Of a stretch of 21,031 bases of DNA, positions 1 to 9,238 are shown in pieces (the stretch's first letter is position 1; each line of letters starts with the position of its first letter). This DNA comes from Gnetum montanum. Its lineage: Eukaryota; Streptophyta; Gnetopsida; Gnetales; Gnetaceae. Made by a program: the position numbers and the translations under genes. The stretch is from positions 654,594-675,624 of the forward strand of contig MNCI01023267.1 in the NCBI GenBank assembly GCA_015680685.1. The letters are read 5' to 3'. The notes beneath the pieces are model-generated. The model was not told where the DNA came from. It saw only the letters and a program-made list of their open reading frames with translations, and did no database searches.

Positions 1-158
1 TTGAATAAAGATCTATCCACACTTAGACCTCCTGCTGTGGGCACTTGGAAAATACTCTAACTTTCAAATAGACTACAAGAGTTTCACTACTTGACTGCTA
101 AAAGACTTCTTTCCCAATTGTGTGCTTGGGCACTATATGTATAGGCTTGGGAGCAACT
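1..158. other. Unassigned flank before minisatellite
   Basis: No reading frame or family similarity is recognisable. A TATA-like run (TATATGTATAGG) lies at 135-146, just before the repeat array, but there is no other sign of a promoter. This stretch does not match the integrase core that should precede the codons starting at 361, so the array region either replaced or was inserted into that part of element 1. Confidence 0.4.
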
Positions 159-358
159 ACTCTAATAATTAGAGTAACCACTCTAATAATTAGAATAACT
201 GCTACAGTAACTGCTACAGTAACCACTCTAATAATTAGAATAACTACTAGAGTAACTACTAAAGGAACCACTCTAATAATTAGAGTACTGCTAGAGTAAC
301 CGCTAGAGTAACCACTCTAATAATTAGAATAACCACTAGAGTAACCGCTAGAGTAACC
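159..358. repeat. Minisatellite with 45-bp higher-order unit
   Basis: Four consecutive units of 45, 45, 44 and 45 bp (180-224, 225-269, 270-313, 314-358) follow one extra 21-bp subunit (159-179). Each unit is a 21-bp subunit beginning ACTCTAATAATTAGARTA followed by two 12-bp subunits of the type RCTASAGTAACY. The last 12 bases of the 21-mer are themselves a variant of the 12-mer, so the whole array can derive from one 12-bp ancestor plus a 9-bp addition. The 21-mer holds a dyad, ACTCTAAT-A-ATTAGAGT. Subunit lengths are multiples of three except one 20-bp copy. Confidence 0.93.
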
Positions 359-360
359 AA

Positions 361-984
361 GCTAATGGTCAAGTTGAGATTACTAATAGGGAAATCATAA
401 GAATACTAACAAGAACTGTTAACAAGTATAGGAAATACTAGAGCACAAAACTTAACAATGCCCTTTTGGCCTACCGCTCAACTTGGAAACTCCCTATAGG
501 CTACTCTTCCTATGAGCTTGTGTACAACAGACTACTGATACTTCTTATTCAATCTAAACTCTGTACACTTTCAATGGCTTGTGACCTTGACCTTAACTTA
601 AGTGTAGCCCAAAAGGAAAGACTAATGAATCTCAACCTGCTAGACGAAAATTGATTAGTGGTCTTATCATCTAATGAGTTGCATAAGGCTTATAATAAAA
701 AGTTTCATGACATAAAAATTAGAAAAGTTAAATTTCAACTAGGAGATAAGGTTCTCTACTGGAACCCCACACATGTACCTTAATGAACTAAGTTCTAGAC
801 ATTGTGGGAAGGACCTTATATCATTTATGAAAATTTTCCTTCAGGGGCCATGATGATCTATAAACCTAAGAGCCCAAACAAGAAATAGCTAGTTAACATC
901 CAATAAATTAAGCCTTTCCATGAGCATACACCAACTAACACAACAAGCATCTCATCTGATGGACAACCATGCTTCATATTTTGA
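361..984 (+). pseudogene. Integrase C-terminal fragment (element 1)
   Basis: The reading frame beginning at 361 starts exactly at the integrase active-site glutamate block, read as ANGQVEITNRE. It continues through LNNALLAYRSTWKLP and the C-terminal GDKVLYWNPTHVP and GPY (811-819) motifs typical of the Ty3/Gypsy integrase C-terminal domain, and reaches a stop at 982. No frameshift is needed over these 620 bases; the decay is by nonsense changes only, for example TGA at 652 and several TAA/TAG codons at expected glutamines. The first two catalytic aspartates and the zinc-binding domain are missing, because sequence upstream of 361 is the minisatellite. The same segment in element 2 is at 10013-10680. 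It encodes no functional integrase. Confidence 0.88.
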
Positions 985-2548
985 GTCTCCTCCTTTCAAC
1001 TTAGTTGTGGAGGAGATGGCCAACCATGTTAACCATTCAAGTAGCTTTTTATTTTTTCAACATTTTTGTTTTACACATTTTTCATTTTATAATTTTTTGT
1101 TGAATAAGTCTTGGCATGGTGTGGTTCTCATCAGAGAAAAATGATGAGAACTCAAAGCACACACCTTGGACAAAATAAATGCATATGTCCTCACATGGTG
1201 TGGTTCTCATTAAGAAAAAAAGAGAGATGAGGATTTAAAGCACACTCCTTGAACAAAATAAATACATGTGTCTTTGCATGGTGTGGTTCCCATTTCAAAA
1301 AAAACAAAAAAAAAGGAAATTCAAAGCATACCCCTTAGAGAAAATAAATAAGCTACAAGCATTGGTTATGGGACTCATCTCCTCTAACTAAGGCCTTTCC
1401 TCACTTCCTACTTCTTCTCTAATTTGGAATGGTGGTTGTTCTATGGGAGCACTCTTGTGTCTCAAGGGATGGATTAGTCTTAGAATGTCAATGCGAAGTC
1501 ACTAAAAGTGGTTAGTTTTTCTTTGAACTAAGGATGGATCCTATCAAGTCATTTAGCCACAAAATCCACAAGGGACTTCATGTGACCGTAATTAGGAACT
1601 CCATTCCACTCTCTCTCTTGCTTATCCATCTACACTTTCCATGTTCCACCTCATTGCTGGTTTCATGTTTTGGTTTGATGTGTTGGAATTTTTAGTTAGT
1701 GACTTTGGGATTTTTTTACTTAACCTTTTTCAACCATTAATTATCCACAGAGCCCATGGACTCTTTGGTTTGAGTTATTCAAGGGCATAAAAGGCCTATG
1801 CCTACTTTGGGAAAGACCCACTTGCATATTTTTTGGTTGGGTTAGTTAAGTTCTTTACCCTTAGACATTTTCACAATCAAATTATTTTTTGTTTATCCCA
1901 TCAATGACATCTAATTGTACACATTTTCACAATATTTTTCAAGTGAACTTTTCTTTTTATTATTGTGAATTCTTATACCCTATTCAAATATTTCCTTGTG
2001 TTAAATTTTTATCTCGGTCTAGTGGACTACTTATCTATTTTATCCTATTTGTCAGCCTACCCACTAACACTACTCAAAGAAACCAATCTATCACAGTCAC
2101 AACTTAGCTGAGTGTAACCACCAATGAGACAAAGCATTTAATCATTATGTGTTATACATTACATACTAATTCATGATCTTGTTGTGATTGCAATGGGAAG
2201 CATGGACTGGAAGTGGGATTATCTTCACCAAGGATGATGTAGTAATACCACACAATGAGGATTGTTCATGATCAAAGAATCTCTTTTCTCTCTCTCATTC
2301 TACTGTTGCCAAGAGGTGTTGGATGTCAATATTCTTCAAGGTGTTCACTCCTCTTATCATGAGCATCCAATGTTATAAAAATTGTAATTTCACACACTTG
2401 GGGTACTTAGAGTCTATATGTCTATTTCATCTAAGTCAGTTTGTCATGTCAGTTAATAATCCCATACCTACCCAATATGTTATATGGTAAAGAACTTGTT
2501 TCTCCTCTTCTTCACTCGAGGATGAGTTTTCATTTAGTCATGGGGGTA
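985..2548 (+). other. 3' untranslated region of element 1
   Basis: Non-coding region between the pol stop and the 3' LTR. It aligns with 10681-12770 of element 2 in blocks: the GCATGGTGTGGTT repeat, a block with CTCACTTCCTRCTTCTT, a block with TTCATGTGACC, and GGTTGGGTTAGTTAAGTTC. It is shorter than in element 2, lacking about 0.5 kb near 1100 and about 0.4 kb near 1950. It ends in TCATGGGGGTA directly before the LTR TG; the short G run is the only candidate polypurine tract for plus-strand priming. Short ORFs in it are not conserved with element 2 and are not called as genes. Confidence 0.75.
1104..1343 (+). repeat. Three-copy tandem repeat of about 80 bp in 3' UTR
   Basis: Copies run roughly 1104-1174, 1175-1257 and 1258-1343. 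Each carries CATGGTGTGGTTCYCAT, an A-rich middle, an AAAGCAYAC block, a CTTGRACAAA-like block and ATAAAT. Element 2 has one copy of the same unit (about 11284-11400), so the expansion is specific to element 1. Confidence 0.88.
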
Positions 2549-2648
2549 TGATGAATCATCATTTGATGGTGGACACAGTGTTGTCTATGCAATGTTAGGG
2601 CCTAAATTTGACATTGGATGTCTGACGTTAGGGTATATACTCTGAGTC

Positions 2649-2656
2649 TATAAATA
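2649..2656 (+). promoter_or_regulatory. TATA box of LTR 1
   Basis: TATAAATA about 100 bp inside the LTR, at the position equivalent to the TATA boxes at 3681 and 18101. Confidence 0.65.
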
Positions 2657-2845
2657 ACGCACCTAGGCTCTAGTTTTGGGAGTTTTTTCATTAGTCAATT
2701 TTCAATTTTCAAACAAGGTAGCAAAGCTCTTGATGTTTCTTCCCCCTAGAGTTGGAATATTTTTTGAGTGCCCACAAAAGGAGTCTAAAGTGTGTATGGT
2801 TCTTTGTTCAAGCACTGATGTACCTGAGTGTAGTAGTATGACAGG

Positions 2846-2851
2846 AATAAA
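2846..2851 (+). terminator. Poly(A) signal of LTR 1
   Basis: AATAAA about 195 bases downstream of the TATA box, conserved in spacing with those at 3856 and 18277; it would end transcripts of element 1. Confidence 0.6.
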
Positions 2852-3326
2852 ATGAACTCTTTTGACAATCCTTGTAGCACTGAGAATAGCTTAATATTTT
2901 CCTTGTTACATTTTACTTTCCTGTTCTTTACTTTAATGAATTTGATTAAATAATTTATCTCCAATAGTTAATGAACATAGACACGACCACTTTAAGCATT
3001 CATATAGTACTTGGTAACCTAGCAATGCTTAACACTTGGTAACCTAGTAGTGCTATATGTGTTCAAGAAAGTGGGGCGGTTACTCATGTTAGCCTAGATA
3101 GACAATAGGCATTAGTTTTCAATCTACTCTACCCTTATTCTCATTGTAGGTGATTACATCCATAAAATATAAAACAAAAAAAATTCATATACCTCAATTA
3201 CACTTAAACCATACCCTTAAGCCTCATAAGTGTATTTGGGAAGATAATGAACATTCTCAATGTTATTTTACTTCTTAGAGGAACTAGTGTATGAGATAAC
3301 TATAGGGGTACCTCAATGCTCATTAA

Positions 3327-3568
3327 CATAGAACTAATTAACTTAGTTAAAAGACATTCAAAGTGTAGAAATGATACCTATTAATGATTAAAAAATGGAA
3401 AATTATATTGCAGATAATGTATTAAATAAACATTTGAAAAAATGTTTAACAAAACTATTTAAAAAAATATAATATTATGTTTGCATATGGTTTGTAGATA
3501 TAAAGTGCCATGGCTTGGTTGTGAAACTCATTCATCATTATTAATGAAGCGTAATGGTTTGGCCACAT
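3327..3568. other. AT-rich spacer between elements 1 and 2
   Basis: About 240 bp of very AT-rich DNA with A and T runs and no reading frame or recognised repeat. It may be a remnant of the DNA into which the elements inserted. The five bases before the next LTR are CACAT, a possible target-site duplication whose partner cannot be identified. Confidence 0.5.
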
Positions 3569-3665
3569 TGATGGGATGTTGTTGATGTGACCCCATCAAT
3601 GAGATCTCATCAATGTGATCCCGTCGATGTAGAGTTTGACCTGTTGACATATACCTATCAATGGG
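3566..3665. repeat. Inverted-repeat cluster in LTR 2 promoter region
   Basis: CATTGATGGG (3566-3575) is matched by its exact reverse complement CCCATCAATG (3592-3601). Further variants CTCATCAATG (3606-3615), CCGTCGATG (3621-3629) and TATCAATGGGG (about 3656) follow, all upstream of the TATA box. Confidence 0.7.
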
Positions 3666-3680
3666 GCACCTTATTTTTCC

Positions 3681-3688
3681 TATAAATG
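3681..3688 (+). promoter_or_regulatory. TATA box of LTR 2
   Basis: TATAAATG just downstream of the inverted-repeat cluster, equivalent to TATAAATA in the other two LTRs. Confidence 0.6.
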
Positions 3689-3855
3689 TGCACCTTCCGT
3701 TACATTTATGACATTCCTTTCGTAAGTTGAAGCAAAGCTCTAGTAGTTTTTCTTTCAAAAAGCTAGAATATTTTCTAAGTGCCTGTAGTAGGAGTGAAGA
3801 GTATATCGATCTTTCTTCGAGGACTATTATGCCTAAGCACTACCATATGTGTGAC

Positions 3856-3861
3856 AATAAA
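3856..3861 (+). terminator. Poly(A) signal of LTR 2
   Basis: AATAAA in the context GACAATAAAGATGAGC, close to GGCAATAAAGACGAAC of LTR 3. Confidence 0.6.
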
Positions 3862-4437
3862 GATGAGCTTTCTGATAAACCTTGCAACACTTTGAAATAG
3901 ATTAATTATTTTCTTTAAGCATTTAATATTTTAAGCAATATTTTTTAATGTTTTAAGTAATTAAGTAATTAATTCATTAAGCTAGATTAAACAACGATTA
4001 ATTCAAACACATAAGTATGACCACTTCAAGCATACGTGTAATGCTTAGTAATCTCAGTAATGCTTAATGTTTAGTAACCTAGTAGTGTTATACATGTTTA
4101 AGATGTGTATGGAAACTGGGAATAGATGCTTATGTTAGGATTAGTTAAGTGTTAGCTACTTAGATTAATTTAGTAATTAATTACCTTATTCATTATTCTT
4201 TATTCTTAGGTGACTTAGAACACAAAACCATAAAAATGATAAAAATCATATGCCTTAGTTATACTTAACCATACCCTCATGCTCACAAGTGTAATTGGGA
4301 AGACAACAATTACAATAGTTGATTCGCCTCTTAGACTAGTATACATTAAAACCTAAAAGTCCTTGGAATTTGACTATATTGTATGCAACACTTGTGATTC
4401 ATATGGTTAAACATAGGGTCTACGCGTTGCTCATCAT

Positions 4438-4455
4438 TGGTGCCATTGCCAAGGA
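4438..4455 (+). promoter_or_regulatory. Degenerate tRNA-Asp primer-binding site (element 2)
   Basis: TGGTGCCATTGCCAAGGA, one base after the LTR end. It differs from the perfect site of element 3 at four positions, all C-to-T or G-to-A transitions. Confidence 0.85.
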
Positions 4456-4594
4456 TTTTCAGTTAGTGACATGCACTATCTAGGACTTAGTGAAAACCAT
4501 TTAAGATAGTTGGAATGAACCCTAAAGTCATAATCATTAGAATAACAATTATTATTATAATTAAAGCACATTGTTATTTTTCTTCTAAGTAAAA

Positions 4595-6350
4595 ATTCTT
4601 TCTTCTCACAAGCATGATGAATTGAAACTATCAATTCCCCAAGAATTCAAATGATTTATATTCATCTAGATGAGTTTGTGCCTGATTTCACCTTCAACTT
4701 GCACGAGGATGAACAACTGTAGTGGAGAGACATGGAGGACAACATTGTATTGTCGACTGATTGATCTATTCCTAGGATGATACTCCAAACTTTAGGAGGT
4801 TGAGCATTTAGGATCTTCATAAAGAATACATTATGTGGGATCGTGACTATTAGGACTACCATCTCATTGAAACACAACACAAAAAGAGATTGGTACTAGG
4901 AGAAGCACCATGAAGCTATGAAGGGGAAACAGTTTACTAATCTCTTGTTCCTACTGAACCAAAAAGATAATAAGGATCCTCCCTCTAGGGTTTCTCAATA
5001 TGAAGATTTTCCACCCCTTGACTCTAGTGAAGGGGGCTTAAACCTAAATCTATAGTCCACTATCAACAATCTTTGTCTAGGAAAAAGTAGGAGTCAAGGT
5101 ATGGGCTTGGACATGCATCATGATGATGATAAATCTAATGATCATAGTCATGACAAGTGAAGAGGAGGTGGTAGACATTGTGGTGGTGGTAGTCCTTCTT
5201 CCACTTTATCCTCTTCATTTGCACCTTCTTCTTCCTACTCTAAATCTGATTGAAACCATAGAGAACAAAATTATGATAGAGGTGAACAATGGAACAACAA
5301 TGATCATAAGCCCTACCATGAATGAAGGGGTAGCAGAGGCCATTATAGGAATTATTGAAATCATGATGATGATGAGCTTCTACTTGCAACTAGAAGCATG
5401 ATAAACATTGTATAGGTAGTCAAAATTCCAACCAGACATGTGAAAGATAGTAGAATCAAGAGGTTGGATATGAATAATATCCCCAGATTTGAGGGGGATA
5501 TAACTCAGATCTACAGACCTATCTTCAAGCCTTTCATGATACCTATGTCTTGTAGAGCATTGAAAATGATTGGAAAAAACTTAAGTTGTTTCCCAGGACA
5601 CTCATAAAATAAGTAGAAAGTTGCTATCATATTTTGGAGTTAGAATCAATCCATAGATGGAGTATGATGCTTGAGCTATTTAATGACAAATATTAGATGT
5701 ACTCCAGAGTGTCCAACTTGAGAAAGAAAATATAAGGTTGGCAATTAGGAATACATGAACCCTTGGATATAGCCATGGGTATGTATTATTCCCTTTTGCA
5801 TAGATGTCTTGGCCATGGTTATTCTCAAAGAAAGCAGCTTTGCCATATCATAGATGGGCTCCGATTAGAAATGATGAGAACCCTTGGGATATATGCCCAA
5901 GGGATATTGTTAGAGCTTAGAGCCCATTAGATCCAAAGGTTAATTGAGTAGGTTGCAAAAGAAGAAAGAGAATTGAGAAAATGGAAAGTATTGAGGAATA
6001 CAATCGGGATCCTTCCATTAGAAAAAGGAAGGTTTGATTCTATGACAATGAGGGGGAGGCACCACTTGATGAAGTGGTACAACAAAAAACCTTACCAATT
6101 CAAAAATCTATTTTCAAAATTTTAGCCAAGGTGGACAAAATGTGGGAATCTTTGGATGAAAAATTTCTAATTGTTTTGAAAATTATAGAAGAATTCAAAG
6201 AGTAAGGTGGTGATCATAATTGTAGAAGAGGAAAGGAAGTTGAATGTCCCTACCAAAGGGGTAAGGACAAGGTTGCTGCAGTAGAAGAGGTTGTGGAGTC
6301 ATAATTAGATGATGGTGGTGAGTGTACATATGCCAATATGAACATCCAAA
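4595..6350 (+). pseudogene. Gag pseudogene (element 2)
   Basis: Decayed capsid polyprotein gene, recognised by alignment with the open gag of element 3. Matching blocks are the N-terminal domain (4660-4870, read as DEFVPDF and WRDME with a stop before it), an Asp/His/Ser/Gly-rich linker (5110-5390), the TRSM and IPTRHVKDSRIKRLDMNNIP blocks (5387-5500), the retrotransposon Gag capsid-like region to about 5940, and a charged C-terminal part ending near 6350. The start codon equivalent to that at 19190 is lost (ATTC in place of ATGGC near 4595). Numerous TAG, TAA and TGA codons replace Gln, Arg or Trp, and frameshifts are present. It cannot make Gag. The apparently open short frame at 5120-5401 is an out-of-frame shadow of the linker. 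Confidence 0.82.
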
Positions 6351-7240
6351 GTGATGTTACCTTGTTATGCCTCACTTACAGGAGTTTAGGATAGACGTGT
6401 TGAATCCTAGGTTGGTAAGAAGGCAAGAACCTAGAAGATTTTCTTATCCTCAAGGTAATCCCAGGTAATTCCACTAGTAACAACAAGGTTACTATCCAAG
6501 TGGAGCTCCACCACAACTATATGAGTTGTATCAACAGTGGAAACACCCACAGTCATGGGAGATGCCACCACCAAGGCAACAATACCCTTACAGGTAGCCA
6601 TATCCATATGGGTACTATGTTTAGCTAACTCTTATAGTCACGCTTCATTCCAACATCACTACTACCATTTGGAGTATTATAGAGCTCATTCTCCATCTTC
6701 CAAAGGGAAATCTCCATACCCTTATCACCCTTCTCATTCTTCTACACATGCCCCTCCATCCTTAATCCAATTACTACCTACTCCATCCATGCAAGGCAAG
6801 ATTTCCACATAGCTACAACAACATAATGCTACCAAGGCCATCAATGACTAGGTTTAGAACCTAGACCTAGAAAATGATTATGCTTTTGAACCAATAGCCC
6901 TTACAAAGCCCTCACTAGCTCATGCGATTAGTCACACTATGTCTTCTTCATCATCTTCATCTATTTCCTTCAAGAACCCTTCAAACCAAATGCCTCCCAA
7001 GATCCACACAGTCATGTTAAGCCATGCTTTATTTGATTGGATCAAGGTTGGCAACCTTCCTAGGAAAAGAGCTAATCCTAGAAGTCCCCTCATCTACTTA
7101 TAGATCATTGGAAATTAGCCATGCAAGGCTCTTCTTGATTTAGGTTCTAGTGTCAATCTAATTTCTCAAAAAATGTACAAAGCCTAAAAATTGCCTTGTC
7201 TCAAGAAGAGCAACATTCAATTGGAATTGGATTAGTAGAG
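6351..7240 (+). pseudogene. Gag C-terminal linker and aspartic protease pseudogene
   Basis: Downstream of the capsid-like region the frame reads a Gln/Pro/Tyr-rich stretch (about 6480-6620), then a Ser/Pro/His-rich stretch (6680-6810) and a serine run (about 6940-6970). It reaches an aspartic-protease signature ALLDLGSSVNLIS, with the catalytic Asp codon at 7137-7139. DLG in place of the retroviral DTG is usual in Athila-type proteases. The same frame holds from about 6537 to 7240 apart from nonsense codons (for example near 6810, 6850 and 7102). The protease cleaves Gag-Pol during particle maturation in functional relatives; this copy is dead. I see no clear CCHC zinc knuckle in this element. 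Confidence 0.75.
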
Positions 7241-7939
7241 GATGTCGTGACCACTATTTGTGGATAGTTGTATCCTATTAATTTCATAGTGATTAAGATT
7301 GAAAATAGCAAGAGGAACTTTTCAATCATTATGGAAAGGGCTTAGTTGAGCATTGTTAATGCGTGAATGGAAATTAGCAATCTTTCCTTGGAAATTTCCA
7401 AAAAAATGCATTCAAAAAGATTGAGAAGAAGAGAGTTGTATTTATTGTGTACAATGATACAAGGTGCAACTGTGTGCAGAAAATCTAGTCTATAAAAAGT
7501 ACATCAATATTAGCATGCAGATAGTGTGAAAATGAATTTGAAATTCAAAAATTCTTATACAAAATAGTCACAAAACAAGAGGGCACTCAGTGGTTGATAG
7601 CTGATCTTGAAAGTAGCATACTTTACATGGGACAAACTAAGAGCTTAACTAGTTCCTATGTTGTAGGCATGGATGAACTAGAGTAAGTTCATTGCAACTC
7701 TTTGATGATGAACTTGATGACACTTATTGTGGAGAGCTATAAATCCTTAAAAATTTTAGACATGAGTCCTTAGAGTTGAAAACTCTACCTACCGGCATGA
7801 AGTATGCATTCCTAAATAATGGCAAGTTAGTGATAATAAATGAAAATGTTGCTCGTGAGTAGAAAAAGATGTTGTTGAATGTGGTTAATAGATGACCAAT
7901 AGTCTTTACTTGATCATATCCTAAATTTCCTAAGATTGA
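7241..7939 (+). other. Degraded protease-to-RT linker of pol
   Basis: About 700 bp between protease and reverse transcriptase with no frame open for long on either strand. By position it is the poorly conserved linker of the polyprotein. Small ORFs here, including the minus-strand one at 7724-7963, have no recognisable content. Confidence 0.5.
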
Positions 7940-8860
7940 TCCTAGGATATGCCAGCATCGCATCTATATTGATCCTTCCATCAAGCCAAAGAGGTAGCTG
8001 AAATGATGGCTGAACTCCAAAATGAAAGCATAATGTTAAGGAAGAAATCGAACAACTCCTCAAGGTGGGGTTCATCTATCTAATTTTAGATAGCAAGTGG
8101 ATACTTGTGATTATGCCAAAGAAAGGCATCAAGTGGAGGATGTGTGTTAACTTTAGGCTATTGAACATGGTGACCTATAAATATCATTTTCTTTTACTAT
8201 TTGTGGACCAGATGGGGGACACTATTTCTAGGTACTATTTCTGCAACATTCTGGATGGTTATAGTGGCTATAAGCAAATTCAAATCACATCAAAATATTA
8301 GGCCAAAACTACATTCATAAGTCCCTGGGGAACTTTTACATATCGAAAGATGCCATTTGGTCTATGTAATGTCCCTGTAACCTTCCAATGCCTTGTCGTT
8401 AGCATTTTTCAATAGCAGATTTGTAGCAAGGTGGAAGTCTTCATGGATGACTTTTCTAGCTATGGTGATATGTTTGAGTAGGTCTTGGACCACATTGATC
8501 AAGTGCTTAAAAGATGCATGGAGAGCAATGTTTTTCTTAATTGGCAAAAGAGCCATCTTATGATCTAGGAGGATGTTATGTTGGGGTATAGAATCTCTCA
8601 AGCAAGGATTGAGGTGGACCCTGAAAAGATTAGGCTCATCTAGGGAATAACCCATTAACTAGAAATTATTAAAGATGTCCAGTAATTCCTTGGATACACT
8701 GGCTACTACTAATGATTCATAGAGAATTTCTCTAAAATTTATAAATCATTGGTCAATTTTACAAATAACGATGCTATGTTCATATGGACTAAGGAATGCG
8801 AAAAGACATTCTAGTAACTCAAAGAAAGCTTGTAGAAAGTTTAATTCTACAAAAACTTGA
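7940..8860 (+). pseudogene. Reverse transcriptase pseudogene (element 2)
   Basis: Ty3/Gypsy reverse transcriptase that would copy element RNA into DNA inside virus-like particles. Seen in order: a pre-RT block CQHRIYIDPSIKPKR (about 7950), VGFIYLILDSKW, KGIKWRMCVNFRLLN (about 8120), the first catalytic Asp in ILDGYSGYKQIQI (Asp at 8254), AKTTFISPWGTFTYRKMPFG (about 8303-8360), and the active-site box FMDDFSSYGD (Asp pair at 8446-8451). VLKRCMESNVFLNWQKSH and FLGYTGYY follow. These blocks stay in one frame from 8065 to at least 8640, but stops interrupt them (for example at 8299, 8413, 8479, 8566 and 8641). FMDDFS is characteristic of Athila-lineage RT and differs from the YVDDIL of many Tat elements. 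Confidence 0.92.
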
Positions 8861-9238
8861 TTGGTCATATCTATTTCACATCATGACAAATGCATCGAAC
8901 TATGCCTTGGAAGTTGTGCTTATGTAGTTTAACGATAAAAAATGTTCTTATTACATCCACTATGCAAGCTGAAGCATTATGGGTGCATAGCTCAACTACA
9001 CCACAATGGAGAAAGAGCTTATGACATTGATGTATGCCTTGGAGACGTTTAGGAACTATGTGCTTGGATACAAAGTATTTGTGCACACAAATCATAGTGC
9101 CATTTACTTCCTCATGAATAAGCCGATGGTGAGCCCTTGTGTCATATGGTGGTTGGTCATCTTACAGGAGTTCAATTTTACAATGGTAGATTAAAAGGAA
9201 ACTAAGAATGTGGTTGTTGATCACTTGTCTCGGTTATG
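8861..9238 (+). pseudogene. RNase H pseudogene (element 2)
   Basis: Follows RT in a different frame, so a frameshift lies between them. It reads MTNASNYALEVVL, then YTTMEKELMTLMYALETFRN, VFVHTNHSAIYFL, LQEFNFTMVD and VVVDHLSRL, the usual Gypsy RNase H blocks. Two residues that are normally catalytic aspartates read as asparagine: TNASN for the common CDASD, and HTNHSA for YTDHSA. The Glu of the EKEL block is kept. Both changes are the GAY-to-AAY kind expected from deamination on the opposite strand. The DHLSRL block marks the end of RNase H and the start of the integrase linker. In functional relatives the enzyme removes RNA from RNA:DNA hybrids. Confidence 0.88.

Larger units (their letters stand above)
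361..3326 (+). mobile_element. Element 1: 3' part of a Ty3/Gypsy retrotransposon
   Basis: A 5'-truncated LTR retrotransposon. In order it holds the end of pol (integrase C-terminus), about 1.5 kb of 3' untranslated sequence, and a 3' LTR. The pol tail and the untranslated region match the corresponding parts of element 2 (10013-12770) line by line, and the LTR shares TATA, poly(A) and terminal blocks with the LTRs at 3569 and 17984. The left edge coincides with the end of the minisatellite. It lacks gag, protease, RT and RNase H, so it cannot move on its own. The 3' end is placed by similarity to the CTCATCA terminus of element 3 and is uncertain by a few bases. Confidence 0.85.
2549..3326 (+). 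repeat. 3' LTR of element 1
   Basis: Starts TGATGAATCATCA (a TGATG/CATCA dyad) right after the GGGGGTA tract. It contains TATAAATA at 2649, an AGCAAAGCTCT block, TTCTTTGTTCRAGCA, an AATAAA at 2846, repeated CTTGGTAACCTAG, ATATACCTCA and AGGGGTACCTC near its end. The same landmarks occur in the same order in the LTRs at 3569 and 17984. It is about 780 bp against about 870 and 1060 bp in the other two. The exact 3' end is uncertain (3325-3328) because the terminus has mutated to CTCATTAACA. Confidence 0.85.
3569..4436 (+). repeat. 5' LTR of element 2
   Basis: Begins TGATGGGATGTTGTTGATG and ends CTCATCA one base before the primer site. The start at 3569 is preferred over 3583 because an LTR-like piece at 12204 begins with the same TGATGGGA..TTGT..TGATGWGACCCCATC arrangement. 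It shares TATAAAT (3681), AGCAAAGCTCTAG, TTCTTCGAGGA, AATAAA (3856), TTAGTAACCTAGTAGTG, TATGCCTTAG and the terminal block with the other LTRs. Short inverted repeats of the CATTGATGGG/CCCATCAATG type crowd its first 100 bp. Confidence 0.85.

Noticed and set aside
159-358. CRISPR-like array (21-bp repeat with 24-bp spacers)
   Set aside because: The would-be spacers are themselves tandem 12-mers related to the repeat, and the surroundings are plant retrotransposon DNA; it is a minisatellite.
5120-5401. Hydrophobic Met/Ile/Val-rich ORF resembling a membrane protein
   Set aside because: It is the out-of-phase reading of an Asp/His/Gly-rich Gag linker; the true phase aligns with element 3.
9006-9194. 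Separate small gene of 62 codons
   Set aside because: It is the in-phase middle of the RNase H pseudogene.
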